From Pyrocephalus nanus (Eukaryota > Chordata > Aves > Passeriformes > Tyrannidae): a stretch of DNA of 64,000 nt. Shown one piece after another: positions 50,825 to 63,590 of the stretch. How positions within the stretch are numbered: the stretch's first letter is position 1; each line of letters opens with the position of its first letter. The stretch lies in contig CM076266.1 of assembly GCA_038380795.1 (NCBI GenBank), positions 16,218,145-16,282,144 of the forward strand, written 5' to 3'. A program made the translations under genes and the position numbers. Below the pieces are notes generated by a model. It was given only the letters and a program-made list of their open reading frames with translations. It was not told the origin of the DNA and did no database searches.

Positions 50825-53698
50825 GGAAAGTTCTTTTTTAATATGTAGGTGGGAAAGGTGTCAGAAAGACAACAGATACTGCCAGCAATCACATGTAATA
50901 ATTTGGAAGCACATTACACCCCTAAATAAAGCATGTCTGTTAGTATTTACACACGTAACACTCTCTGAGTTTATATTTAAAGATCATAAATAATTATGTA
51001 GCCAAAGTAATAAAGTACATGCAAGCTACTAACCTAGAGACAGCATGACCATACCAGTCCAAACTGTCAGGTATAGTTTACAGCTTTGCAAGATTTTGGA
51101 AACAACAACTGTGAAAACTGGCTATCCACAAGTAGCAGAAATTTCTTTTACTGGCTGAGATCAAGCACAAAGCTGAATCCCATATGTGCATTTGTGTGTG
51201 TATCCACACTACAGATACACATGCACGTGTACATACGTACAAATCACAAGGCCACTAATGATATTTTTTAATTTTGACGCTTTCTAAAGGTAATTTAGAT
51301 TTTTCTCTGTCTGAGGTAATGAATAGCAAACAAAGCAGTTAAATCATTAACAGGATAATCCATTAACATTTTGAATAATATTCATAGTTTTAGAACACAT
51401 TGAGCAAATTATGATTGATAAACTTTAATTGAGTTTATTGGTCAGTGCATCTGTAAGGTAACATTTATAGATCATATAAATGAGTTTGAAAGGAAGACTT
51501 AGTGTAGCCAGATTACTCTGTGTGAATGAGATTATATTTATAAAAACACATACATATATATGGTGAAAAGGCTACAAACAAATAAATCTCAACAAATTCT
51601 GTTAAAATCTAAATCTTTTTTATGTATTCTTTGGAACAATCCACATACATAAACTTCAGCTTGATCTCAGCCAATGAAAGAGATTTGTTGATAATCTAGG
51701 GTAGACATTTTTCACAATTCTCATTTCCAAACTTCTGCAAAGTAATAAATCACACCTGACAATTACTAGTCATTTGTTGTATTTCAAAATTACTTTGTTT
51801 GAAAATCAAATTAAGCTTGTGAAGTGACAATAACTGTACCTTATCAGTACAGAATATCAGTCTAGATAACAATAGTCAGGTAAGGCATTTCTATTTGAGT
51901 ATTTTAGGTGATCACTGGTTTTTAATTCTATGTGTGATAAGTAAAATCAACCAGATCCACAACTGACTGTGATTCTTCTGCAGACAGAAGAGCTTTCTCC
52001 ATTAGTCAGTGGAAGGTCCAGAATATTTCTGGACAGCCACTGTAAAGTAATTATAACCTTAGAGGTAATTCCCTAACATTTTATTGGTTTGGTTCTGTAA
52101 GACATGCAATAACAATGCCCATTCTAAGTATTAATTTTAACACTTGAGAATATTTTAAAATACATACATGTGCATTTGCTGTTTTCAGATCCCTTGTTTT
52201 GTACTTGAAGCCCCCGGCTGACATTCTGAGGGGAAAGAGTAATTCCCATCAGCTTCTCTGTTCTTTTTTTCTGACAAAAGGACAAATTCCCCATCCCTCT
52301 CAAATCACTCATGGTTCAGCTGCTAGGCCAGAATCTCACAAACAGTGTGTTTGATGTTAATAACTTTCTCTCGAGTCTCCCTGCTGGTCTATTTCTGTTG
52401 TAGACAAGGGGACAGTCATAAATCAGAGGCTCTCCTAGTGCTGTCCAAGGTAACAGTGTCCTGCCATGCTCGACTGCTCTGGGGACTGTTCCATGACATA
52501 CCACAACACGACACAGCTGTGTGGTACACCACTGATACAGCCAGGAAGAGCGTTGTTTCACTAGCAAAACCCTTCCATGTTTTGGAGACTTCAATATCAG
52601 TGGATATCAATATCAGACTGGAACTCTTTCCTCAGTTCTAAAGGCAAGACAACATGCATAGAGCAAAGTAGCACCTTCTCAACCTTCCTGAATCTGAACA
52701 ACCCAATCTCAAAACAACACAAACCAAGCAAAGGTTGAAAAGCTTGTACAATTTTGGCCAGTGCCTAATCACAGTAAGTTAAAATGCATTCTACACTATT
52801 TTAAGTTTCTTTAAACTTCCCAGAAAATACCTCTTTGCTGCCTCAGTAAACCCTGCAGGTTTGAAAGCAAAGTCAAAATTTCAAGGACACAAAAGTCGCA
52901 TTTTTAACAGAGACTGCATGCAACCACAGAGATCTACTTGGCAGGGAAGGAGAAAAAGAGATCTGTGTGTATGCTTGCATACACCTTCACTGTTTCAGGC
53001 AACGTATAATAATTTCCCTTGTGAATAGCTATAAAGTTATTGTAGCATTAAAGCTGGATAGACCTACAGTAATGGTATTTCCTGACATTTCCAAATGTTA
53101 AAAGGTCAACAAAAACAGTACGTATGGAAACAATCTCTTGTCATTACATTCTATAGCATGAATTAAATAAACATTTCCTATTTTTTCTCCCTTCTCCTGT
53201 CATTGAATGTAAAAATCTAAACTATGCCATCAAAACAGCATGAAGCCAGTAAGAGCTTTAATTAAAGAAGAATTCAATAAAAGCAATCTATTCTGCTTCA
53301 GTCAGATCCACTTTTTCTTCACTTACTGAGGAGTTAATGAAATTTCAACAGTAACCACTGACATAAACCTGAATCTGTCCTGAGAAATTTTTCCTCAAAA
53401 GGAAACTTCTAGTAGCAAGAGTCACCCATCCCCAACCAGTGCACAGACTGGTGTCCACCAAGGCTTTACTGCCTCTGCTTTACTCATTGTGCAAGAGCAC
53501 AGATCCCAGCAAAGCAGTTAAGTTCAGACATTGCCCTGTACATGTTGACATGACAAGCCCATTAATAACAACTCTTCAACTGCTTTTGAAATCAGACTAG
53601 GTTCCAGCTGTTCCAAATATCAGCCCTGATCTGTATAGGTCACACATTTATAGGCAGCTCAGTGTTGGGATGCTCATTGTAGCTGGGCACTGCCCAAA

Positions 53699-53980
53699 AA
53701 ATCATAGAATCATTAAGGTTAGAAAAGACCTCCAAGATCACCAATTCCAGCCTTTGATTAAACACTACCTTTTCAACTAAACCATAGCACAAAGTGTCAT
53801 GTCCAGTCATTTCTTGGGCAGTTCCAGTGAGTTCCCCACTTCAATGCATAACCCGTTCCAGAGCCTAACCACCCTTTCAGTGAAGAAATTCTTCCTGATG
53901 TCCAACCTCCCCTGAAGCAGCTTGAGGTCATTTCCTCTTGTCTCTAGTTATCTCGGAGAAGAGGCTGAATCCCATCTCAT
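53699..53980 (-). mobile_element. CR1: CR1 LINE fragment, 3' end, minus strand
   Basis: The plus strand begins AATCATAGAATCATTAAGGTT, the reverse complement of the CR1 terminal repeat, and continues TTAGAAAAGACCTCCAAGATC. Further landmarks in reverse orientation are AAATTCTTCCTGATGTCCAAC and AGCTTGAGGTCATTTCCTCT, both standard CR1 3'-region sequence. The copy is about 280 bp and 5'-truncated, ending near TCTCGGAGAAGAGGCTGAATC. No coding codons of reverse transcriptase remain. The match to the general CR1 pattern is good, suggesting a moderately young copy. Confidence 0.93.
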
Positions 53981-54321
53981 TTGAATTAGACTATTGGCAG
54001 CAAAGCTCACCATAAAAGCAATAGCACTGTGACGTTCCCTTAAGCTGGGTCAGAACAGAATCCTTCTGCATCATGAGACTGAAGGACTTTGAACAGAAGA
54101 CAACCACTTCATCTGCAAGAGGAGTGGAGATGTGTACTGACAGGGAGAATGAAAGACTAACCCTGGAGACTCTGGTGTATTCACCATACAGATATAATGT
54201 GCAGCCTGTGAGAAGAACTCCAGTAACTAGAAAGGATGAGGTAGAACATACTTTTATGAAAGCCCCTCAGCTTGGGCTGCTGATATCACTATGTCTTGTG
54301 TTTGCTGAAATTCAGGGTATC

Positions 54322-54336
54322 TTTTTTTTTTTTTTT
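54322..54336. repeat. Poly(T) run, 15 nt
   Basis: This is a homopolymer run of 15 T. In the minus direction it could be a retroposon poly(A) tail, but no polyadenylation signal or body sequence is recognised at 54337 and beyond. Confidence 0.9.
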
Positions 54337-57230
54337 GGACTTTCATCAACAGTCCTTTAATACTCTGTTTTGGTTGTCCCTATCCCAGTTTTCCATCTTT
54401 CACTCTTGTTTGACCTTGATTCATCTGAAAATGATGACAATATTCAGGCAAATACATCAGGAAAACTTGCATTAAGTGCAGGTACTGAGTCCTCTGGATG
54501 AGATCACCAACAGAGAAGTGTTTTGTGCTGCAACAGTGTGGCAAGGGTTCTGGGACCAACAATCCCATGTTGCAATGGCACCTGAAGATAACCACCCAGC
54601 AGGATGTGATTTCCTGACAGAGGCAAAGAGACAATAAAAAACTGAACTTCTGGTCAAAGAATCAGTGCTTTGAGAGCCCTAAAAAGGTATGTTTAAGAGA
54701 GCAGGCAGTTCTGTCAAAGTCAGTAAGTGAGAGAGACTTGGAAATGTCTTCTGCCAGTTCCTGAAAGAGTTTCATGTGCTTTCTCTGAATCCAAATATAT
54801 AAATAAATAAAGTAAGTTGGTCTGTACCAAGGATACCATCACCACTTTCTTTCTTCTGCAGGGAATAACCTGGTGAATTCCAAGTCAAAAGGAAGATTTC
54901 TAAAATGGAACCACCGCTTCTGTGCTGTCCATAGTGTGCGCCCCTCAGGCAGTACAAAGACATCAATAAGTTATATATCCCAAAAAAAATAACCAGCTGT
55001 GTCTGTTAAGGAATACCACATGCTGTTGCTCAGCTCTGATTCTGTTGAGAGGCCAGTTTACTATCGGCATCCTCACTGCTTTTAGTGCAGCTCACCAACT
55101 ACATTTAGAGAACAGCCTATTCAATACTGAAATTCTACTTTGTTCTTGTGTTTTGTGAAGGTGTGACAATAACTCATCTGTGCCTCTGCACTTTCATGAT
55201 TAGTGCTGCATCTCTTGTCCCACATCTGAAACAGGGCCTGAAAACTTTACTTGTCTTAAAAAAAGAGGCTATTTTTCACGCCAGCTTTGGCACTTCTTGG
55301 CCTTCCAGACATCTGCTAAGTTATTTTCAAATGTTTTTCCATGGACAGAAAATGCACAAACACGTATAGTGGTTGCACTGTGCAGTGTTATCCCTGTTGC
55401 TCTCTCTGCCTTAGGGTAATTTTTTTTTTCTGGAGGACAAATTACCCTTGCAAACATCTGGAATAAGGCACTCTTACTATTTAGACCCACTGCTTTCAGC
55501 TGCACAGTAACACACACCTAATCTGTGTGCAAAGGACGACACTTCTCCACCTTTCACCAGACATGTAGCCTCACTTACAAAATGGAAAAGGGCAAGAGTC
55601 TGGTAATGTAACAGTGCAGAGCATAAACTGCTAGTTAGATCTTCAAACACACCCCATACTCCTCAGTTTAGAGGAAGATGCATGAGGCTCTGAGGAGAGA
55701 TTAGGGTCAACTACAGGAAGTTCCATCCCAAACTTTCTTTCCAGGACCTGGACCAGAATGAATACGGTAGGAAAAGCCTCCCTAATCAGTCAAACTCTTT
55801 CTTCTTTCACTAAATAAACCAAACATTTTTCTAACCTGTATTGTTTCTGGCTCTGCTCACTGCTCAGCCCCTTATTACAGCTTACTCCAAAATTCCTGAC
55901 TGGGTGTTTGGCAGAGCAAGTATGATCTATAGCGTGACCTTGCAATTCAGTGCACCGCTGTCATTCTGTATAATGCACTGTAAAGCATAGCTTTTATTGG
56001 AAATGAAGCTGCATAAATAAACACTCTTACTTTAACGTGAAGTAAAACATTTTGCGTTACCAATGTGCAGATTCAGGTTGGGAGAAATTGGTTACCAGAG
56101 AGCCAAAAATCAAGCAGCCATGTGCCTATATTATTTTGATCCTCTAAAAACGTAGCCAGAGTCTAATAATTCTATTTCAGTTTTGTAGTCTTTCATTAGG
56201 GAGAAGATTTGTTTGCATACTATAGGGAGCTGAATGGCAGTAAACCCTTCTCTGTGGCTCTTTTCGCCTTCATGAGCCCCAACCACAGTGTGTATAGACA
56301 GACTGTGACTGCACGAAGAAGGAAAAAGTAAGGTAAATCCAGTTTTGCAAACCTGATCAGAGTTGGGCTTTAGTTATCTAAATGGAACCTCTCTGTCTCT
56401 ACTATAGTAGCTTTACTTTTCTTACATATGCTAGCTGACAGCTTGTTGAAAAACCATCTTGCTAATGCATGCACTCTAATGTGCTTTAATTTTGTGCTTT
56501 TTCAGTCCATTATTAATTAAGCCATCACTATTTGTTCAGAATTTAAGGCTGACTGTGTCCAGTGCACTTAAAAAACATATGGGCAAAATTCATAGACATC
56601 AGCTTTGCATACCATACAGCATGAGATGTGACAGTACCAATTACGTGTCTGAGAGGAGACACCTCAGCCAGGCTACAGACAGTTAGCTAATATTATTCCA
56701 ATGTGTAGTTTTGAGAGGGGATAAACCTGTCCCGGTCATCAGCTATGTAAAGTGTTCATTGGATCATTAGGCTAACTCTGGAAGTATCTTGCTGGTTGGG
56801 TTGGTTTTTCAGTAATAATACTCACAGTCAGTCAGTCAAATACTCGTGCCAGAACTTTCACCCACAGAAAATGCTGCTCCTCCTTTATGAGCACCTTGGT
56901 GCTTCACTTAACAGGTTGCAGTGACACATCTGACACCCCTTGGAGAGCCAGCACCAGGAATTCAACCTGGCCTCTGCAGCAGACCATTCACAGGGAGGTT
57001 GTTTGCTCCAGAATACATCCCAAAACAAAAAAAAGGGAGAGCATAATGAAAAACACAGAGCAGCAGGATAGCAAATACAGCTGCTTTTTCCTTCCTCCAT
57101 TACTTCAAGGCCATCCCTGCAATATGGATTTCATTAATGGCTCAGGGACAACACTACAGAATTACAAGTTCAAGATGTTATTGGAAAAGCCACCCCACAA
57201 CTTTTTATATGGTTTTGTAGGGGAGAGAAT

Positions 57231-57392
57231 CTTTTCTTTTCTTTTCTTTTCTTTTCTTTTCTTTTCTTTTCTTTTCTTTTCTTTTCTTTTCTTTTCTTTT
57301 CTTTTCTTTTCTTTTCTTTTCTTTTTTCTTTTCTTTTCTTTTCTTCTTCTCTTCTCTTCTCTTCTCTTCTCTTCTCTTCTCTTCTCTTTTTT
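57231..57392. repeat. Pure pyrimidine microsatellite, (CTTTT)n then (CTTCT)n
   Basis: Nineteen perfect CTTTT units (57231-57325) are followed by interrupted TTTTC-type units and then a run of CTTCT units to about 57388, ending in T6. About 160 nt contain no purine at all. The change of unit along the tract suggests point mutation in one unit followed by expansion. The mirror-like homopurine/homopyrimidine nature permits triplex (H-DNA) structure. Confidence 0.97.
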
Positions 57393-57452
57393 GGGGTGTG
57401 TGTGTGGTTTTTTGTTTGTTTTTTGGTGGTTTTTTGTTTGTTTGTTTGTTTT
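57393..57452. repeat. G/T-rich simple repeat, (GT)n and (GTTT)n
   Basis: GGGGTGTGTGTGTGG is followed by T-rich GTTT units ending in four tandem GTTT copies. It abuts the pyrimidine tract, giving about 220 bp of continuous low-complexity sequence. Confidence 0.9.
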
Positions 57453-60253
57453 CTCTGTAATATCATTTTAAGAGCAACTTTTAGAAAAGTGATTATTTGG
57501 TGCATTGCAACACAAAGACTTTCTGTGCACTTTTCCTCAAAATATATATATAAAAAAGGGCATATATATGAGAGGATCAGGGTCAGTTGTTTCATCTGTG
57601 CTTAGATACAGATCAACAGAGCCCCATCCTCTATCCATAGTTTTCTACTAAATCACACAAACAATTATTTCAGTGCCATCATGTTTGAAAGTCAGCTATT
57701 GCATAACAATAAAGCATAATAATGTCAGACAGACTGATGTTATTGAACTATTAAAACACGATTTTTTCATTGAGAAATGTATGGATTTCACCTTAAAGTG
57801 GGCTTTCAACTTGGCCAGTTATCAAAATTCCAGATATGTAAACAATCATACAAAACCAGAGTGGAACCATCGCAGTTCTGAAACTAGCTCTAAGACACTA
57901 ATTAGTATTTGAGGCTGCTGTACAGCCAGCCTCAGCACTGGCCTAGCAGCCCAAATAACTACTGCACTCATTGCAGCCGAGGCTGGCCGTGTGCCAGGGC
58001 TCAACCCCTTTGATCACCCACTGTGATCACTGTGCCCCACCACACACCCCGTGCTCCGGGACAACCAGATCTCCACCATTCAAACAGATGGGGGTTTTTT
58101 TCATGGCTGCCAAAATAGAATAATTTTACAAAGCCTCGATTTGCTAGTCACAAAGAAACCAGCAAATTTAGTTTGCTGTTTTGAAGTGGCAGCAAACCTG
58201 CTACTCCCCAGTGTGCAGCGGGAAAACATGGCCTCAGCTGGGCACATCCTGCCTCAGCCCAGTCATCCTCAGCCTTGCTGAGGATACCCAGCTTCCCTCG
58301 TGGAGCTTGCAGGAAAGCACAGTGGGGCTGCCTGCGCCTCACAGCCCCCTAAAGAGCTGTTCATAGAACAGTGGTTCTGGATACATCACCTGTAATGGAG
58401 AACAACAAGAAATGTATACTGTACTGCTGCAGTCCAGGACAAATGACATCCCATGTTCCACCTGCTGAGACAGGAAAGGACCTGTCTGATAAATGTCTAG
58501 CCTCTTGCATGGCATCTACAAAGCTAACGAAGTCAATTAACAGGCCTCTACTCTAGTGTATATTTATGTATAAATACTCTAGACTAGGAGTGCTCTATAT
58601 ATACATGCCATAAAAAGGTTTTCTTGGGCATTTGTGGTGAGCTGTCCTGGTACTACTTATTAAAGAAAATACTGGATACTGAAAGTTCTGTTTATGCCTT
58701 CTTACACAATACTTGTATTAGAATATTAAACTCATCCCTTCAGTCTTGCATTATGTATTCTTTGCCAGATTGTTTTTTAATTGTTTTTTGTGTGCATGCA
58801 CAAATCCCAAGGCATATGTGTGAATTAGGATTCCTGTCCCATGCCAGTCTGGGCACATGCCTTGTTTACGTGCTCATTTAAAAATGTGAGTCTTGTCATT
58901 TCAATCTGCTACAGCAGTTTAGCTCTAATGTGAAACTGGTACCATAGGTCTGAAGGGTTATTTTTCCTCTCCGTGGACAATCTGCTATAATGGAGTTGTT
59001 ACATTGGTACTTAATGGCATGAAGCCACTTAAAAGTTAACTTGTGCTACGCAAATGTTAACAATAACAATTTTCTGGTAATACCATTGTGTTTAAAATAG
59101 AAAATCAACTGCTGCTGTTACAGAAATATGCAGGTACTCTGTACTGTGACACGATGGTAGAGAGTGCTCGCATCTATGTCACAGAAAAAATAGACATGAG
59201 CTCTGAAATAACTAGACTGCTCTCGATGTGTTTGTAAGTAAAATGAGCTTACTGTCAGCTCCATGTAATTTTCTCTCACAGCATTCCCCATTCTTTTCGC
59301 TTTCTGTAGTATCACAGAGAGCAACTCAGGAATCCAGTACTACTCACCACGGCTAAAAGAGCATCAGCAGCAGAATTGGAGACAGGTAAACAGCTCTGAG
59401 GCCAAAGCAGAGGCCCAAAGCATAACAAAGGGTAAGAAAATGCTGGCAACTGGGTGCCACGTCTGGAAGATGTAGGATTTCATCTTGCAGACACTGAGCT
59501 GAGTGTCCAGAGCAGTTGTCAGCAATTATGGTGAGAGCCAAAGGGTGGAGAGAAAAAAAGAGGGTAACAAGAACTAGATGCTGTTATTCTGCCAGCTCCT
59601 GAAAGATTATATGTTTATTCATTTAATTAGATACCAAAACACCAAGCATTTTCAAGAGAAATCTAAACTTCGTATATGTCTGGGTGCAATACAAGTGCAC
59701 AAACTAATCTGCACCCAGGACAGTAGTTAGCTACAGTGCATGGCAATGATACTGATGTTTACTATTCATAATACTCTCTTGGTCAAAATCCAGGAATCTG
59801 GCATATGTGCTGAGACATTCTGAAATTCCCAAAAATTATCATCATGACTAACTAAGTGTTTATTATCTACAGAGCACCCAAGAATGTGCTTTGTAGCACA
59901 CACTGTCCTTGTCCTAAATGCTAATATTCCTGTTTGAAATGTCACTTGACAGGAGAGAGAACATTTGGGCAGGGAAGGTTTAAGGTCAGTAACATTATGG
60001 TTTATTGCAGAAAGATCATAACTCTGCTCAGGAGACATTGGCAACTCTTCAGGAAGTTAGTGGTGGTTAGGTGGTGAAAATCTTAGCTTTCTTCTTTGTG
60101 GAAAAATTCACTGTAACTGGGTTCTTCATACTAAAACACATTGTGTATGAAGCAAATGACAGACAGAGAACAGTGACACAGGCATAGAGGAGACTTAACT
60201 CTTCCTCACCATCTCCTGACTTCAGCATTGCTTTAAGCCATGCAAAGCATTCC

Positions 60254-60284
60254 TTTGTATCTGTACAAGCAGTACAGATACAAA
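60254..60284. repeat. Perfect 13-bp inverted repeat with 5-nt loop
   Basis: TTTGTATCTGTAC (60254-60266) and GTACAGATACAAA (60272-60284) are exact reverse complements around AAGCA. A short A-run follows. The stem is too short for a typical microRNA precursor by itself. It could be a small palindrome from repair or replication slippage. Confidence 0.9.
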
Positions 60285-62594
60285 AAAAAATTAGACTGTT
60301 TTTAATTCTGTCCCTCATAGTCTCCACAGCCAATGCCATTCACAGCTCCCCTTTCTGCAGCACCTCAGGCTTAAGTGTAACTTACTCCCAGGGCTGTGCC
60401 TCTCCCCACTGTTAGATCTTCCCTCCCTTCCTCCTGTCCACTGCCAGGTTTGCGTCAGGGCCACCTTTCCAGAGATGCTCTGCCACCACTTTTCTCAGTG
60501 CAGCATTACCAGAAGGCCAACTGCTGTTCAAGGCATTCCTAGAAATCAGACCTGAACAAAGCCTGTACGATTTGTCTTACCATGCAAGGACAAGTTCCAC
60601 TGCTGGCACGCAAGCACCTTGTGATTCATGGTTTTCCCTTTACTGTATCAGGTCTGGTTTAAGTTGTAGATGTTAATAGTTGACACTGCCCTTTTACTTA
60701 TAATCTAAGCCACCTTGAAAACTTTGGGTGGCATTAAATAACAATGAATGTACAATGAAATAAATGGACTGTATATACTGGTAGGATAATACTCTTTAAA
60801 TGGTTGGAATCTCAAATGAAGCACAAATAAGGAGCAGCATACCACCTTTGGAAAGAACAAATCTGAACCATCCAGGCTATGGTGGTACTTGGCTTTTCAG
60901 ATGTAAGAAATCAAGAATTTTATTTGTCATAACCTACAGTAGGCCTTGAATGTTTTTCTTCTTCTTTGACTAATAGAATAAATCAAAGAAATTCATAATG
61001 TTATACACAAATAGAGATACTACCAGTTCAAAACAGAGGGAATACAGCTTAAGGCCTGGTTCTCTGAAATCTTAATCTTTGAATATTTAAAAAGAAAAAA
61101 ATTAAAAAAAAAATAAAAAATGGACTTGTATGATTAATTTTGCTACCAGTTCCAGCAAAACGTGGACATAATATATTACAGAGAGAGAGAACTATGATGC
61201 TTATATCTGAGTATCCATCAAATAGGCAGCAATACTGCAAACCGTGCCCATAAGACCCGCTCTTCTGGTGGATTGGGGGTCTTTTGTTAAGTTCAAAGTT
61301 TCAAAACATACTGTTCTGAACTCCACAGCCTTTTGAATCAATAGTTCGTGAAAATAATTCACCAACACACACAATGGTTCAAACACTATGGTATATAACA
61401 CAGAGTACTGGCTGTATCAATCATATCCTTAGTGATGAGGACTGTGAGTTTAATACAAATTGTTTGCCAAGGAGAACATTACCTGGAAAGAAGGGAGGTT
61501 ACATAAAGTTTTTCTTCCAAATCAATGAATGCCTTACTTTTGAAGGTTACGAGTACCACCAAGTTGTTCTTGTGTGCAGGGCTATAAAAATACCACCATT
61601 AGAGTTCAAGAGATATTAAAAAAGCAACGGGCAAAATCTCAGCCAAAGACATATTTTATCTTCGTAGACAGAATTTGGTAAACTAAGATTCATATTTTCC
61701 TCAATTAATTTCTGCTCCTGATGGAATACACATCAAGACAAACACATCATGCTGTTTAAAAGACGGCTGTCAAAGATTCTTACTTTTCTGCAAACATAAA
61801 GGTAGCCTGTGATTTAGCAAATGAACACAACACCTTATGGTCTTGAAGCTAATTTTTCTAACTCCAAACATGATGAAAACCTTGAACAACTAATTCATAA
61901 TTTATATCTGCTTCACGTATGGGCAATTTGCTGAACTAGAACTGCTAACTAGCAACAGTATTTATTTCTCCCTCTAGCTCCATCCCATCCTATATACAAT
62001 CTGATAATCTTGTTTAAAATAGTTAGCTTATAGATTTAGAGGAGTCATATGTGGTCAAAGAACACGCCCTTTAAAATGTATATTTGAAGTATTGTCCCAA
62101 AATAATAAGTTATGTTTATTTACCTAAAATCTGTCTCACACATGCAAAATATCAAGAGTCATTTGAAACTTAAAGATCCATAATAAAGTTCTGAACAAGA
62201 AAAATAAAGGCTATGAACATACGCTTAAAACCACTCTATAATTACCAACAAGGCTTTCTTTATGAAACTCTTGTTTCTCTTCATTGCTGGTTTAGTTAAA
62301 TCCACACAGGAACACAGAAAGGGAAACATCTCAGTTCCTGTAAAAAATACAATCTTTTCCCTTGATGGCAAGAGGCAAATCATGATGCATAAGAATTCTT
62401 TAATATATTTGCCTTTAGAGTTTATTGACTTTACTTCTACTGGTATTCTACCAGGTAGAAATAACATTAAGTTACCAAAACTGAATCCTTGCTGACTTAA
62501 AAACCCATCCATTCAACTACATTTTTGAATGAGTTGTATTAATTTAAGCAGCATGAAGCTAGCTGGACAGAGAGCACTGGGTCAATTAATTATA

Positions 62595-62627
62595 TTTTTT
62601 TTTTTTCTTTAAAGGGGGGGGGGGGGG
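62595..62627. repeat. T12 and G14 homopolymer pair
   Basis: A run of 12 T, a CTTTAAA spacer and an uninterrupted run of 14 G make up this segment. Long G-runs are rare and can form G-quadruplexes. They are also error-prone in sequencing, so the exact length is uncertain. Confidence 0.9.
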
Positions 62628-63575
62628 AAATCAAGCCTAAAAACATGTACCATAAATCAAGATTCAGTGACTGAAAGGTGGAGCAAACATCCCTCTGGGA
62701 TAATAAATCAAGTTAGTACTTAAATTTGTATCATCTTAGAACATCTTTCAAATTTATTTATTAGGTAGCTGAATGATTTTATCTTATCCATGTGTAGTCA
62801 TCTAGTTCTGCCTGTATCAAGCTGTTCCAGACAGCATCTCTCTGAGCAGTAGCCTGTACTGTCTTGGAAAGAGGCTACCATTGATGAATATGGTTTTGAT
62901 TTTAGAAAAGTGAGCTGTCTGTCTTTATCATGGATTAAGGTATCATTCGAAGGTACAGAGCACACTCGGCTCGGAGCGGGCCAAGGTAGTCTCCATCCCC
63001 GCCAGCCAAGCTTTCCATCTGGTTCTCATAACACTCCCCAGCTACATTTCAACTTGTAAGCTGAAGAGATGATGCTAGATTAAAAGCAGGCCCAGCAGCG
63101 ATAGGTTTCAGAAGTTGGGACAGGTATTCTAATTATGTAACACATGTAGTCATTTCTGGTACATAAATTGGCTTCTTACTGGTATGTATTTTATTGGTAC
63201 CAGTTTCTCCAAGAAACAGAATGACATCAGACTGTACCAACCCACAGGGCAAAGAAAACTGTTCGTTTTGCCTCCATAGTCCCCTTTTAGCTATCTTTTA
63301 ACTAAATAATAGAAGAGTAGTAAACAGCAACCTGCTTAAACCCTCGCAGCCATAAAGATGCCATTCCCCTGGGCAGGAGATGCTACAAGAGGACTCGTAT
63401 TTTCTGAACTCCATCTTCTCACTCCATTTTCAACATCACAGCCTCCACTTTGCAACAAAGTTCACCCTGATACAGATCGTCCAGCTCACACAAAGCCCCT
63501 GAGAGCTCTGTGGGATTCAAGGGCTGTGAGCTTCCTAACAAGCAGATCCTATTGCAGCACCAGAGACAATAATAC

Positions 63576-63590
63576 AAAAAAAAAAAAAAA
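63576..63590. repeat. Poly(A) run, 15 nt
   Basis: This is an uninterrupted run of 15 A after GACAATAATAC. No canonical AATAAA or retroposed gene body is evident just upstream. Confidence 0.9.

Larger units (their letters stand above)
38067..53698. other. Intergenic sequence with no recognisable gene
   Basis: Fifteen kilobases contain no defensible coding region. The longest ORF (44280-44765, 161 codons) lacks a family signature. Listed separately are the pyrimidine tract at 43199-43240, the CpG/TATA patch at 44460-44610, the C-runs at 49566-49593 and the A14 run at 50811-50824. AT-rich blocks around 48400-48650 and 51400-51560 look like slowly evolving non-coding DNA, but this cannot be judged without alignments. 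Confidence 0.45.

Noticed and set aside
56887..57471. 194-codon plus-strand ORF, the longest in the window
   Set aside because: Its C-terminal half is FSFLF-type repetition created by the CTTTT microsatellite. The rest has no family features.
57170..57595. 141-codon minus-strand ORF with long K/E/R runs
   Set aside because: It is the reverse reading of the same microsatellite and GT tract.
59353..59541. 62-codon minus-strand ORF with a hydrophobic C-terminus and a GTGAGT donor just after the stop
   Set aside because: The stop precedes the donor, and there is no acceptor or promoter support. The hydrophobic tail can arise by chance.
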